64,000 bases of DNA from Runella zeae DSM 19591 (GTDB taxonomy: Bacteria > Bacteroidota > Bacteroidia > Cytophagales > Spirosomataceae). Positions 8,535 to 17,552 of the stretch are shown here, one piece after another. The DNA is taken from NCBI RefSeq assembly GCF_000423565.1, contig NZ_AUIF01000032.1:1-64000 (forward strand). Direction: 5' to 3'. Position 1 is the stretch's first letter; the number at the start of each line of letters is the position of its first letter. The position numbers and the translations under genes were made by a program. The notes beneath the pieces were generated by a model that was not told where the DNA came from, made no database searches, and saw only the letters and a list, made by a program, of their open reading frames with translations.

Positions 8535-9353
8535 ATGAAAAACTTATCCTTATTTCTAAGCCTCGGGGTTTTGTTGCTTATAGCAGCTTGTACCAAAACA
8601 GACAACACCCCCACCTTTGACGTGTCACTTAGCCAAACGGCTTTGGGGCAGGTGCTTACTGGTGCTAATGGTAAAACGCTGTATTTCTTTGCGTCAGACA
8701 TTTCGGGTCAATCCCAATGCACTGGTAATTGCTTGACGAATTGGCCAGTGTTTTACAAAGAATCTCCCACCCTAAGTACTGACTTGGCGACGGCTGATTT
8801 TGGGACAATCACTCGCAGTGACGGAACCAAACAAACTACTTACAAAGGTTGGCCACTATACTACTATTCGGGTGATACCAAAGCGGGCGATATAACCGGC
8901 GAAAAAGCTAATAATGTATGGTTTGTGGCCAAAACTAACTATTCATTGTTTTTTGCCAATGCCCAATTGGTAGGTAATGACGGTAAAAACTACTTGGCAG
9001 ACTATACCGTTGGTGATGGTAAGACGGTTTATCTTGTCGATGCCGCAGGCAGAACATTGTATGGATATGTGCCTGATAAAAAAAATACAAACGCTTATAC
9101 CAAATCTGATTTTAGCAATAACGCTACTTGGCCTATAGCTGAAATCGCAATGCCTAGCAATTTACCTAGCAACTTGTCGGCTAGTGATTTTACGGTAATT
9201 GACGTATTTGGTCGCAAACAGCTTGTATTTAGAGGGCATCCTCTTTATTATTTTGGCTTAGATAACAATGCCAAAGGCTCTACTAAAGGGGTGAGTGTTC
9301 CTCGCCCAGGAGTATGGCCTGTTTACAATGCCTCTACGGTAGCTTTACAATAG
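8535..9353 (+). CDS. COG4315-type lipoprotein with repeated secreted domain
   Basis: 272-residue lipoprotein. The signal peptide ends in a lipobox IAAC (Cys19). The mature part holds two related domains of the lipoprotein_15 / COG4315 type, each with a GKTLY(F/G) core and a W-P-V/I motif; the first also has a CTGNCLTNWP stretch with two cysteines. A third WPVYN copy ends the protein, so the fold is probably a repeat propeller or barrel. Function of this family is not established. Transcribed alone toward a perfect bidirectional hairpin shared with the convergent FabH-like gene. Confidence 0.8.
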   Translation: MKNLSLFLSLGVLLLIAACTKTDNTPTFDVSLSQTALGQVLTGANGKTLYFFASDISGQSQCTGNCLTNWPVFYKESPTLSTDLATADFGTITRSDGTKQTTYKGWPLYYYSGDTKAGDITGEKANNVWFVAKTNYSLFFANAQLVGNDGKNYLADYTVGDGKTVYLVDAAGRTLYGYVPDKKNTNAYTKSDFSNNATWPIAEIAMPSNLPSNLSASDFTVIDVFGRKQLVFRGHPLYYFGLDNNAKGSTKGVSVPRPGVWPVYNASTVALQ

Positions 9354-9375
9354 ACACAAATTACAAAAGTAAAGT

Positions 9376-9429
9376 CCCCCTACCAAAAAAGGCTATCTGG
9401 TAAATCAGATAGCCTTTTTTGGTAGGGGG
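9376..9429. terminator. Perfect 24-bp hairpin terminator between convergent genes
   Basis: Arms 9376-9399 and 9406-9429 are exact reverse complements with a six-base GTAAAT loop. The stem includes an A-run and T-run of six so that each strand carries a T stretch inside the arm, as expected for a bidirectional terminator. It lies 22 bases after the lipoprotein stop and 18 before the FabH-like stop. Confidence 0.9.
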
Positions 9430-9447
9430 TTAAAGACAAAAATATTA

Positions 9448-10392
9448 TTATTTTTCTAGCAACATCGCCCCATAAGAATATCCACCTCCAAAAACAGTAA
9501 TGATAATACGGTCTCCTTTTTGGAATCGATTCCAGTGTTCTGAGAGTCCAATGGCACATCCTGCGCAGCCAGTGTTGCCAAGATATTGGATGTTGGAAAT
9601 CAGTTTATCTTCTGGTAAGCCCAGCGTATTCATGACATTGACACTGATACGCAAATTAGCTTGGTGTGGCAGTACATAGCTCACATCTTCTACCGTGAGG
9701 CCGCAGCGTTCTAGCACTTCTATGCTGGCTTTGGGCATGTAAGTACAGGCATTGATGAATACATCACGCCCAAATGGCATGATTACGCCTCGCTCGTTGG
9801 GGCGCAATACCACGGCTTCGATAGCCTTGCCACTAGTGGCTGCGCCACCAGTCAACAATGCCCTGATTTCCATGTCACCTTCGTGAAGGCGCTCTTTGGT
9901 GATGAGCAGCGCCGCCGCGCCATCTCCCCACAAATGCCCTGACACGGTGTCGGTTTCGTTGTAGTAGCCAGTATTGTGCTCGGAGGTAATGACCAATGCT
10001 TTGGTGGCTTTGTTCATGGCAAAATAACCCTCCACGATTTCGACGGCATTGAGCAACGACGAACAAGCAGATGAAATAGTGACTACTGGAATATTGGGGA
10101 TTTCAAGATAATGCTGCACAGCATGCCCCAAAGTCACAATAGTATCATAAGCCGTATAGGTAGCCCCTACTATTAAATCTACTTCTTTGATATCTACTTG
10201 AATATTGTCCGTTAAAGCTTTGACTGCTTCTACTCCCATGGTGTGTGAGTTTTCAGCAGAAGCTGCCTTGCGTCGTAATTGGATGCCGGTACGTTGTACT
10301 ATCCACTCGTCGGAAAGCCCGTTTAATTTTGTAAAATGTTCGTTGTCAACTACTTGTTCGGGTAAATAGTGACCGACCTGATGCAGAAACAT
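9448..10392 (-). CDS. 3-oxoacyl-ACP synthase III-like protein (FabH family)
   Basis: 314-residue thiolase-fold ketoacyl synthase. The catalytic triad of the KAS III family is present: Cys110 in SSACSSLL, His243 in LPHQANLRI and Asn273 in YLGNTGCAG. FabH condenses an acyl-CoA primer with malonyl-ACP to begin fatty acid synthesis, but stand-alone copies in Bacteroidota often belong to flexirubin-like, lipid or secondary pathways. No other fatty acid genes are adjacent, so housekeeping FabH cannot be distinguished from a specialised paralogue. Soluble and cytoplasmic. Confidence 0.85.
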   Translation of the reverse strand: MFLHQVGHYLPEQVVDNEHFTKLNGLSDEWIVQRTGIQLRRKAASAENSHTMGVEAVKALTDNIQVDIKEVDLIVGATYTAYDTIVTLGHAVQHYLEIPNIPVVTISSACSSLLNAVEIVEGYFAMNKATKALVITSEHNTGYYNETDTVSGHLWGDGAAALLITKERLHEGDMEIRALLTGGAATSGKAIEAVVLRPNERGVIMPFGRDVFINACTYMPKASIEVLERCGLTVEDVSYVLPHQANLRISVNVMNTLGLPEDKLISNIQYLGNTGCAGCAIGLSEHWNRFQKGDRIIITVFGGGYSYGAMLLEK

Positions 10393-10635
10393 GCTATTGG
10401 ATTCTTTATACCTAACATTTGAGGCCGAAAGTTAAACATTTCCTAGAAATCGTAGTACAGAATATTAAAATCTTTAAATATAATCATGAATATATACCAA
10501 AAATATTGGTTTCTTTTTTTCTTATAAGTAATAAAAACAACGCCTAAAGTCTACCCAAAAATAAAATCTATGCCTCAAATAACGTTCGGTTATGGAAAGT
10601 GCCGTATTTTTGCCCGATACTGAAAACAATAATCA

Positions 10636-11598
10636 ATGCTGCCTACTAAGTTACTGCTTGTTGTACCGTGCTATAACGAAGAAGAAATACTGGCCAAAAC
10701 CCATCATACGCTTCGCGACTATTGCGCTCGTTTGGTAGCCGAAAATCAAATTTCACCAGAAAGTAAAATCTGTTTTGTCAACGACGGCAGCCGAGACCGT
10801 ACTTGGAAAATCATCGAAGCCATTTGCGAAAAAGACCCTACAAGTATTGGGGTCAAACTATCGCGAAATTTTGGGCATCAGAGTGCTATTCTGGCAGGCT
10901 TGATGGAGCATATTTCAGAGTTTGACTGTTTTATCACCATTGACGCCGATTTGCAGGATGATATAGAGGCAATCGGCAAAATGATAGTTCAGCACCAAGA
11001 GGGAGCTATGGTAGTGTATGGCGTACGCGACGACCGTAGCAGCGATAGCTGGTTTAAACGCACTACTGCTGAATCATTTTACAAGCTTATGCATTGGATG
11101 GGCGTCCCTGTGGTATTCAATCACGCTGATTTTAGGTTGATGGACCGTCGTATTTTGGAAGAGTTTCAGAGTTTCAAAGAAGTAAATTTGTTTTTGAGGG
11201 GTATCATTCCTTTGATTGGATTCCGTTCCGAAAAGGTTTTTTATAAACGTTTGGAAAGAGAAGCGGGCGAAACAAAATACCCACTTAGCAAAATGCTGCT
11301 TTTCGCTTGGAACGGCATCACCTCCTTCAGTACTTTTCCGATGCGATTGGTGCTTTATTTTGGTGCATTCAATTTTTTCATCGCTTTGTTGATTGCGGGT
11401 TATATTGGGTTTTCTTATTTGTTTGGAAGCACAGTACCTGGCTGGACGTCTATTGTACTACCAATGACTTTCTTTAGCGGTGCCAATATGATCGCACTGG
11501 GGCTTATTGGAGAGTATGTGGGTAAGATATACGAAGAGGTAAAAGGTAGACCACGTTATATTATTGAAAAAATAGTCAAAGATCAAATCCATACTTAA
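10636..11598 (+). CDS. GT2 glycosyltransferase with C-terminal membrane segments (GtrB/DPM-like)
   Basis: 320 residues. The N-terminal GT-A domain opens with VVPCYNEE and carries the nucleotide-sugar and metal motif DADLQDD near residue 100 and a RNFGHQSAILAGL segment typical of polyprenyl-phosphate sugar transferases. Two transmembrane segments follow (about 235-260 and 270-295), then a short cytoplasmic tail. Such enzymes load a sugar onto undecaprenyl phosphate at the inner membrane. It opens a co-directional block of five genes for surface glycan assembly; a similar GT2 lies at 14912. The sugar is unknown. Confidence 0.88.
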   Translation: MLPTKLLLVVPCYNEEEILAKTHHTLRDYCARLVAENQISPESKICFVNDGSRDRTWKIIEAICEKDPTSIGVKLSRNFGHQSAILAGLMEHISEFDCFITIDADLQDDIEAIGKMIVQHQEGAMVVYGVRDDRSSDSWFKRTTAESFYKLMHWMGVPVVFNHADFRLMDRRILEEFQSFKEVNLFLRGIIPLIGFRSEKVFYKRLEREAGETKYPLSKMLLFAWNGITSFSTFPMRLVLYFGAFNFFIALLIAGYIGFSYLFGSTVPGWTSIVLPMTFFSGANMIALGLIGEYVGKIYEEVKGRPRYIIEKIVKDQIHT

Positions 11599-11677
11599 AG
11601 CTTTTCCTGCGCTACGCAATGTAGCGATAAGGCAGCCATATCCATTCACTAATCACTGATAACGACTCTGTACTTAA

Positions 11678-13108
11678 ATGTTTAAAACCTTACAAAAACC
11701 CATTTTTCAAGACCTTTTCAATGTTGGTTTGTTGGTAGTAGGGCTACTTCCTTTATTGGTACTGTCGTTGTACAATCATCCCTCACCTATTGATGATTAT
11801 TGCTATATCGATACGGTGTTTAAGTTTGGGTATTTTGAAGCAATGAATGCTTACTATACAGGATGGACAGGTAGGTACTTTGGTATCCTACTCAATCACT
11901 CCAATCCGCTTGTGGTCAAGTGGGCAAGTGGTTTCAAGCTTTTGTCTTTTTTATTGATTTTGTGGCAAACATACGTTTTGTACTTACTTGCTAAAGAAGT
12001 ATTTCCCAAATGGTCAAAGTTGAATATTTGGGGGCTTGTAGGCGGACTTACTTTTTTGTATGTATTAAGAATGTCGAGTATAGCAGAGGCGTTTTATTGG
12101 ATGGCTGCTTTTGTGACGTACACAGTTCCCAATATCCTCACTCTCACTTGGGTTGTGGTAATGATACGGTGGTATCAACTCCCCCAAGGCACCCTCAAGA
12201 CCTTAACATCGGTACTAGCCAGTTTTTTGGTTTTTGCGGTCATAGGGAGTAGTGAGACCAATCTCACCATCATCATTTTATTAGTGGTAGGTTGGTGGGG
12301 GTATCAGCTCATTATCAATCGACGTTGGGATTGGTTTGCTGTTATTCTTATTGGGGTTTGTGTTTTTTCTTGTTATCTTTTTTTTAGTTCTCCGGGCAAT
12401 CAGCTCCGTATGAGTGGCAATCCCGAAGGTCGTAACATCCCTTTCTCGGCAATTGAGTCTATCAAAAAATTGATAAAGCTAGGGATAGACTGGGTTTTTC
12501 GTACACCTTTGCTTGTATTTTCTAGTTTATGGATTGTATTTTTAAGCAAAACGTTCGGAAATCAACCCTCTAACCGCCTTTTATCAGTACCCTTGTGGGT
12601 TGTGTTGATTGCTTATTTTGGAATTTTGTTTGTACAAATTTTCCCCTCTTATTATGGAATTGGAATTGAGCCGGCACCTCGCGTGGTCAATTCCATCTAC
12701 TTTTTTTTCTTGCTGGGGTGGTTTTATATGTTAGCGGTGATAGTATACCATGTGGTGCAAAAAAACTGGCTAAGTGCCAAAAAATGGTACTTCCCCCCTT
12801 CTATCAAGGCTGTATTGGCGTCATTGATTTTAGTAAGTGCTCTTTTTAGTCCCAACTTACGAATGATATACGGTGATTGGCTCAAGGGGAGAGCGGCAGC
12901 TTATGATACCGAACTTAAACACCGCTATGCTTTCATAGAGCAAAGTTCTGCTGATACGGTATATGTGGAGCCTCTACATTCAAAACCTCTTTCGCTTTAT
13001 TTAGACGATGCCAATCCTAATCCTGCTCATCTTTGGAGTCGGTGTATCGGAGGGTATTTTGGGAAAAAAGCAGTTGTACTTAAAACCTCCCACGAGTCTC
13101 AACCCTAA
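11678..13108 (+). CDS. Polytopic membrane protein, DUF6056-like
   Basis: 476 residues with about ten predicted membrane spans. The first periplasmic loop has the PSPIDDYCY and TGWTGRYFG motifs I associate with DUF6056 proteins, a group next to polyprenyl-sugar-dependent glycosyltransferases and likely of GT-C type. The two acidic residues in the first loop fit a GT-C catalytic site. A soluble C-terminal stretch of about 70 residues follows the last span. It lies between two GT2 genes, so it may transfer the lipid-linked sugar to an acceptor outside the inner membrane. This role is inference. Confidence 0.7.
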   Translation: MFKTLQKPIFQDLFNVGLLVVGLLPLLVLSLYNHPSPIDDYCYIDTVFKFGYFEAMNAYYTGWTGRYFGILLNHSNPLVVKWASGFKLLSFLLILWQTYVLYLLAKEVFPKWSKLNIWGLVGGLTFLYVLRMSSIAEAFYWMAAFVTYTVPNILTLTWVVVMIRWYQLPQGTLKTLTSVLASFLVFAVIGSSETNLTIIILLVVGWWGYQLIINRRWDWFAVILIGVCVFSCYLFFSSPGNQLRMSGNPEGRNIPFSAIESIKKLIKLGIDWVFRTPLLVFSSLWIVFLSKTFGNQPSNRLLSVPLWVVLIAYFGILFVQIFPSYYGIGIEPAPRVVNSIYFFFLLGWFYMLAVIVYHVVQKNWLSAKKWYFPPSIKAVLASLILVSALFSPNLRMIYGDWLKGRAAAYDTELKHRYAFIEQSSADTVYVEPLHSKPLSLYLDDANPNPAHLWSRCIGGYFGKKAVVLKTSHESQP

Positions 13109-13137
13109 ATCATTCTATTCACTTAGACATTCATCCA

Positions 13138-14856
13138 TTGAGTTCTAGCAAGCGATATATCATTTTTGCCATTACGTTGGTTCCTATCGTCGTTTTTTAC
13201 GGCTTTAGCATCAGCTATTCTATCAATGTCCCGTGGTTTGATGACATCGAAAATATCCCTTACTTTTTAGCCCAGTATCTTGATGCTCCCTCGTGGTATG
13301 GCAAGGTAGCGGCCTTGCTTCGCCCCAACAACGAGCATCGGGTTTTATCCGCTCGGTTGATTGTTTATTTACAATATCTTTTTACTCATACCATTAATTT
13401 CAGAATCCTCAATTTGATTGGGAATTTAACCGTTTTGGGTATTTTTTTGGTGATTTCGCGGGCTTATCTCAAGCACAAAGGCATACTCTATGGATTGATT
13501 CCGGCCGCCTTTTTTATATTCAATCTGCAATTTTACAGCATGACCTTCATGACTATCATGTCGTTGCAGTATCAGCTTATCATTTTTGAAGTTTTTCTTA
13601 GTTTTTATTTACTCACCAAACCCTCCAAAAGTGCCTTTTTGGGGGCTATTCTAGTGGCTCTAGTAGGTACTTACAGCATGGGAAATGGGGTGATGGGGTG
13701 GCCGGCGGGGGCTTTGTTCTTATTGTATCTTGGTCAATGGAACCGTCTCATTGTATGGATTATTACGGGAGCTTTGGCGATTGTAGGTTACTTTTCGGGC
13801 TATGCTTTTGTGCAAGGCAATGATGAAGGGTTTATCTATTTCTTTAACCATCCCTTCAAGGTCATCATAGGTTTTTTTGCGTTTACGGGTGGAATTTTGG
13901 ATTGGTTTCCACGAATTACCTTCGAAAAACGAATGCTTTTACCCGTAATAGGCGGCATCACGATTGTCAGCTTTTTTATTTATTACGTATTAGGTGCGCT
14001 CAGTATATCGACGCGCTGGCAACGGATAGTGCCTGCTTTTGCCCGAAAGCATTATAAGCAAAACACTTATTTTCAGCAGCTTTCCCCACAATGGGCTGCC
14101 TTTTGGGTGAGTTGTTTTGTATATTTATTTATTAACAGTGCCTTGGTTGTATTTTTTCGTACACGCTTCGATTATCAGTTGGTACTTTGGGCAACCTACA
14201 AAATCTATCCTGGCACTTTGATGGCAATGACTTGTTTGCTGAGCTTGCAGATATTTCGCTGGCGGTTACATTCTTTGTTAGTGATTGTGTTTATAGGAAT
14301 TTCGCTTGTTTCGTGGGCTTCTTCTTATTGGCATTTTGTGCCGCAAGTAACCCAAGATCGCAAGCAACGTCTTGCATTTGCCCTTAACCAACAACGCAAC
14401 GGTGTAGGCTTGGGGGCCGAAAAAAAGTCAGCTTTTGCGGAGTTTGTAGTTAAAACTTTTGAAAGAAGTAAATCACATGGCTTTTATCAATTTCCTCAGC
14501 CGCTCATTTCATCCCAAGAATCTCGGCTTGAAGCGCTATTTCGTGATAGTACTCAACTCAAGACGGGGGTAAACGTGAAGACAGAAATGCTCCCTTATGG
14601 CCTCGAAGTATATAACGATTCCTTTGAGTTCGTAAACAGTAAAGAAGAAGGGGTATTTGTGACTTTAACTTCCCCGACTCATTTTTACGTATTTTCAGCA
14701 GAACCTCTCCTTCATCGTTCTCGCACCCAAAAAGGTTTCAGGATCAATTGTCCGAAAGGCGTAATCGAAAATGACACCTATCAAGTGGGTCTTTGGGTGG
14801 TACAAAAGAATGGGAATCAGCTTTGGAATACCCAACAATCAGTAACCTTTCCCTGA
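13138..14856 (+). CDS. Polytopic membrane protein, probable GT-C type transferase
   Basis: 572 residues, about ten membrane spans, then a soluble periplasmic-type tail of about 150 residues. The first loop has NVPWFDDIENIPYF with paired Asp residues and later a NEHR motif, placed as in GT-C glycosyltransferases. No close named family was recognised. No ATG exists in the first 125 codons, and the hydrophobic N-terminus starts at the TTG at 13138, so TTG is the likely start. It follows the DUF6056-like gene by 29 bases and precedes the second GT2. Confidence 0.6.
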   Translation: MSSSKRYIIFAITLVPIVVFYGFSISYSINVPWFDDIENIPYFLAQYLDAPSWYGKVAALLRPNNEHRVLSARLIVYLQYLFTHTINFRILNLIGNLTVLGIFLVISRAYLKHKGILYGLIPAAFFIFNLQFYSMTFMTIMSLQYQLIIFEVFLSFYLLTKPSKSAFLGAILVALVGTYSMGNGVMGWPAGALFLLYLGQWNRLIVWIITGALAIVGYFSGYAFVQGNDEGFIYFFNHPFKVIIGFFAFTGGILDWFPRITFEKRMLLPVIGGITIVSFFIYYVLGALSISTRWQRIVPAFARKHYKQNTYFQQLSPQWAAFWVSCFVYLFINSALVVFFRTRFDYQLVLWATYKIYPGTLMAMTCLLSLQIFRWRLHSLLVIVFIGISLVSWASSYWHFVPQVTQDRKQRLAFALNQQRNGVGLGAEKKSAFAEFVVKTFERSKSHGFYQFPQPLISSQESRLEALFRDSTQLKTGVNVKTEMLPYGLEVYNDSFEFVNSKEEGVFVTLTSPTHFYVFSAEPLLHRSRTQKGFRINCPKGVIENDTYQVGLWVVQKNGNQLWNTQQSVTFP

Positions 14857-14911
14857 TATTCAGTGACTTTTGTCTATTTTTGTTTTTTAACCACAAATCA
14901 ATCGCTTCCCC

Positions 14912-15862
14912 TTGAACCTCCCTCAAATTTCAATTGTCGCACCTTTATATAACGAATCGGCGTCTCTTCCACACCTTGTAGAAAGACTCAACCGCCTTAT
15001 GGATAGCTTGGCTTTGCGTATCGAAGTAGTGCTGATTGATGATGGTAGTCGCGACGATACGTCCCTGCAAATGCGCCAACTAGCGCTTACCGATGCGCGT
15101 TATCATTGTGTGTTTTTATCGCGCAATCATGGGCATCAACTGGCCTTGACCGCAGGCTTGGCCGCAGCAAGAGGCACGGAGGCGTTGTTTATCATTGATG
15201 GTGATTTGCAGGATCCACCAGAATTGCTTGACGAGTTTTACAAAAAACTTCAAGAAGGATATGATGTAGTATATGCAGTCAGGAGAAAACGTAAAGAAAA
15301 CTTCATCAAGCGCAGTGGTTATTATTTGTTTTATCGTCTTCTTAAATCTATCTCTTACGTAGATATACCGCTCGATAGTGGAGATTTTGCACTCATCAGC
15401 CGTCGTGTAGCGGATATTATGAATCAAATGCCCGAAGAAAGCCGCTACCTACGAGGTATGCGCTCATGGATTGGTTTTAAGCAAGTAGGGATTGAGTACG
15501 AAAGAAGTGAACGCATGGCAGGAGAGTCCAAATATTCGTTCAAACAGCTTTTTCGACTGGCTTATAATGGCATTTTTAATTTCAGCGAATTCCCTATCAA
15601 ATTTATGTCATGGGCAGGAGGGACGGCGATTTGCATTGCATTGATATATTTTATCACGGTGGTGATTAAAAAATTATTTTTTGAAGATATTATTGAAGGT
15701 TTTACCGCCTTATTGTTTGTCATTATCTTGTTTAGCGGGGTACAACTCATTGCATTAGGTATCATTGGAGAGTATGTTTTGCGTATCTTTTTTCAGTCCA
15801 AAAATCGTCCTTTGTACATCGTCAAAGATGAAATCATTGACAAAGAAAGCGTAAAAAAATAA
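14912..15862 (+). CDS. GT2 glycosyltransferase with C-terminal membrane segments
   Basis: 316 residues, same build as the gene at 10636: VAPLYNES opening, DDGSRDD, and the DGDLQDPPELL metal and acceptor motif near residue 95, then two membrane spans (about 230-255 and 265-290). The start is a TTG; the family N-terminus begins exactly there and the next Met is already inside the domain. The two GT2 proteins are clearly related but divergent, suggesting two different lipid-linked sugars. It lies 56 bases after the polytopic protein and 38 before the MBOAT gene, consistent with one operon. Confidence 0.85.
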   Translation: MNLPQISIVAPLYNESASLPHLVERLNRLMDSLALRIEVVLIDDGSRDDTSLQMRQLALTDARYHCVFLSRNHGHQLALTAGLAAARGTEALFIIDGDLQDPPELLDEFYKKLQEGYDVVYAVRRKRKENFIKRSGYYLFYRLLKSISYVDIPLDSGDFALISRRVADIMNQMPEESRYLRGMRSWIGFKQVGIEYERSERMAGESKYSFKQLFRLAYNGIFNFSEFPIKFMSWAGGTAICIALIYFITVVIKKLFFEDIIEGFTALLFVIILFSGVQLIALGIIGEYVLRIFFQSKNRPLYIVKDEIIDKESVKK

Positions 15863-15900
15863 ACTCGTTTTCTTTTGCTCTATTCAAAGAATTATCGGAT

Positions 15901-17352
15901 ATGATATTCGTTTCTGTTCAGTTTTTGTTGTTTTTTATTGTTGTAACACTCGCTTATTATAGCCTCCGCTCACGAAGCCGCTGGCTCCTTCTTTTGATGG
16001 CGAGCTGTTATTTCTACATGGTCTTCAAGCCCATTTATATTCTGATATTACTGCTTACGATTGTTATCGATTACTTTGCCGGAATTTGGATAGCCAATCA
16101 TACTGGAAGTCGGCGAAAGTTGCTATTAGTACTGAGCATTGTGACCAATGTCGGAATTTTAGCGATTTTCAAATACTTCGATTTTTTTGCCGAAAACTTC
16201 AACGCTATTAGTTGGAAAATAGGTCTCAACTGGAGCTTACCTATTTTGAAGCATGTTTATACCGATTTCATTTTCCCGATTGGGCTGTCGTTTCACACGT
16301 TTCAGGCCATGAGCTATACGATTGAAGTATATCGCGGCAATCAGCAGCCTGAGCGGCATTTTGGTATCTATGCGCTGTATGTGATGTTTTATCCGCAGTT
16401 GGTGGCGGGGCCGATTGAGCGTCCTCAAAATGTATTACATCAGTTTCACGAAAACCACCCTTATGACTGGGAAAACGTAAAAGCGGGCTTGATGCGAATG
16501 GCTTTTGGTTTTTTCAAAAAATCGGTAGTAGCCGACCGCCTCGCTCTCATGGCCGACCCTGCCTACTTTGACCCTACTCATCACAATGGTCTGACTCTCT
16601 TGGTCGCTACTTTTTTCTATACTTTTCGGATTTATTGTGATTTTTCGGGCTATTCTGATATTGCCTTAGGCTCAGCCCAAGTGATGGGCTTCAAGCTGAT
16701 GGAAAACTTCCGAACGCCTTATTTTTCGAGGTCGATTGGAGAATTTTGGGGACGTTGGCATATTTCGCTTTCTTCTTGGTTTAGGGATTATTTATATATC
16801 CCTATGGGCGGAAATCGGGTGCCAGAAGCAAGGGCTTATTTCAACCGATTCACGGTTTTTATGGTGAGTGGACTATGGCATGGTGCTAGTTGGAACTTTA
16901 TTATTTGGGGATTTTTGCACGGCTTATACTTAGTGGCAGCTGCCATTCGTGATAAATTCCTCAAACGTTGGAATATCACCCTCCCCCAAACCACTTGGTA
17001 TGGTTATTTGCAAGTAGTTCTTACATTTTTGCTGGTCATGTTTACGTGGGTATTTTTTGCAGTAGGCGACCGCCCCGACCTTACCGTAGGAGAAGAAGTA
17101 AGGAGTTCCTTTTTAATTCTCAACAAAATCGCTCACTTATCATTGTCGGATACCCTTCAATCGGTGCTCAATACCACCGAGATGTGGTTTTGTATGTTGT
17201 TGATTCTATTCTTATTAATAAAAGAACACTACGTATTACACATTCCTACCCGTAAAGACTCTACATTTTGGGTTCTTTTCATTGGTCTTACGATTGTCAC
17301 TTATTTCTTTGGGGTATTTGGTTCCAACCAATTTATTTACTTCCAGTTTTGA
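15901..17352 (+). CDS. MBOAT-family O-acyltransferase (AlgI/DltB-like)
   Basis: 483-residue polytopic inner-membrane protein of the MBOAT family, which moves acyl groups (often acetyl) across the membrane onto surface polysaccharides. The YPQLVAGPIERP segment (about 164-175), RWHISLSSWFRDYLYIP with His287, and the catalytic His327 in GLWHGASWNF are all present. AlgI and DltB usually work with a separate SGNH or AlgJ/DltD-type partner; none is next to it here. As last gene of the glycan block it may acetylate the product. Three palindromic elements follow its stop. Confidence 0.88.
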   Translation: MIFVSVQFLLFFIVVTLAYYSLRSRSRWLLLLMASCYFYMVFKPIYILILLLTIVIDYFAGIWIANHTGSRRKLLLVLSIVTNVGILAIFKYFDFFAENFNAISWKIGLNWSLPILKHVYTDFIFPIGLSFHTFQAMSYTIEVYRGNQQPERHFGIYALYVMFYPQLVAGPIERPQNVLHQFHENHPYDWENVKAGLMRMAFGFFKKSVVADRLALMADPAYFDPTHHNGLTLLVATFFYTFRIYCDFSGYSDIALGSAQVMGFKLMENFRTPYFSRSIGEFWGRWHISLSSWFRDYLYIPMGGNRVPEARAYFNRFTVFMVSGLWHGASWNFIIWGFLHGLYLVAAAIRDKFLKRWNITLPQTTWYGYLQVVLTFLLVMFTWVFFAVGDRPDLTVGEEVRSSFLILNKIAHLSLSDTLQSVLNTTEMWFCMLLILFLLIKEHYVLHIPTRKDSTFWVLFIGLTIVTYFFGVFGSNQFIYFQF

Positions 17353-17357
17353 CCAAA

Positions 17358-17547
17358 CAACGCAGGCGGCCTTCAGAAGGCCGCCTGCCTTACTCCACCA
17401 ATTTTTCCCTGCCAAAATCGCATTCCTTTAGTGAAGCTGGGCATAGCCAAGCATCGTTTTTTGACATAACGCTGGCAACGTTCAGAACGTTGCCAGCGTT
17501 TGGTTACACCAAACAACGCAGGCGGCCTTCTAAAGGCCGCCTGCGTT
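17358..17547. repeat. Three palindromic elements between convergent genes
   Basis: Copies at about 17362-17388 (13-bp stem, GCAGGCGGCCTTC), 17468-17500 (perfect 16-bp stem, AACGCTGGCAACGTTC) and 17515-17547 (15-bp stem, AACGCAGGCGGCCTT). The middle copy has the inner AACGTT of the 2852 cluster; the outer two have GGCCTT instead but keep the AACGC(A/T)GGC outer arm. All changes are paired. They separate the MBOAT gene from the convergent reductase. Confidence 0.85.
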
Positions 17548-17552
17548 AAGCG

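Noticed and set aside
11610-11626. CGCTAC/GTAGCG short inverted repeat after the first GT2 gene
   Set aside because: Only six base pairs and no T-run; too weak to call a terminator within a likely operon.
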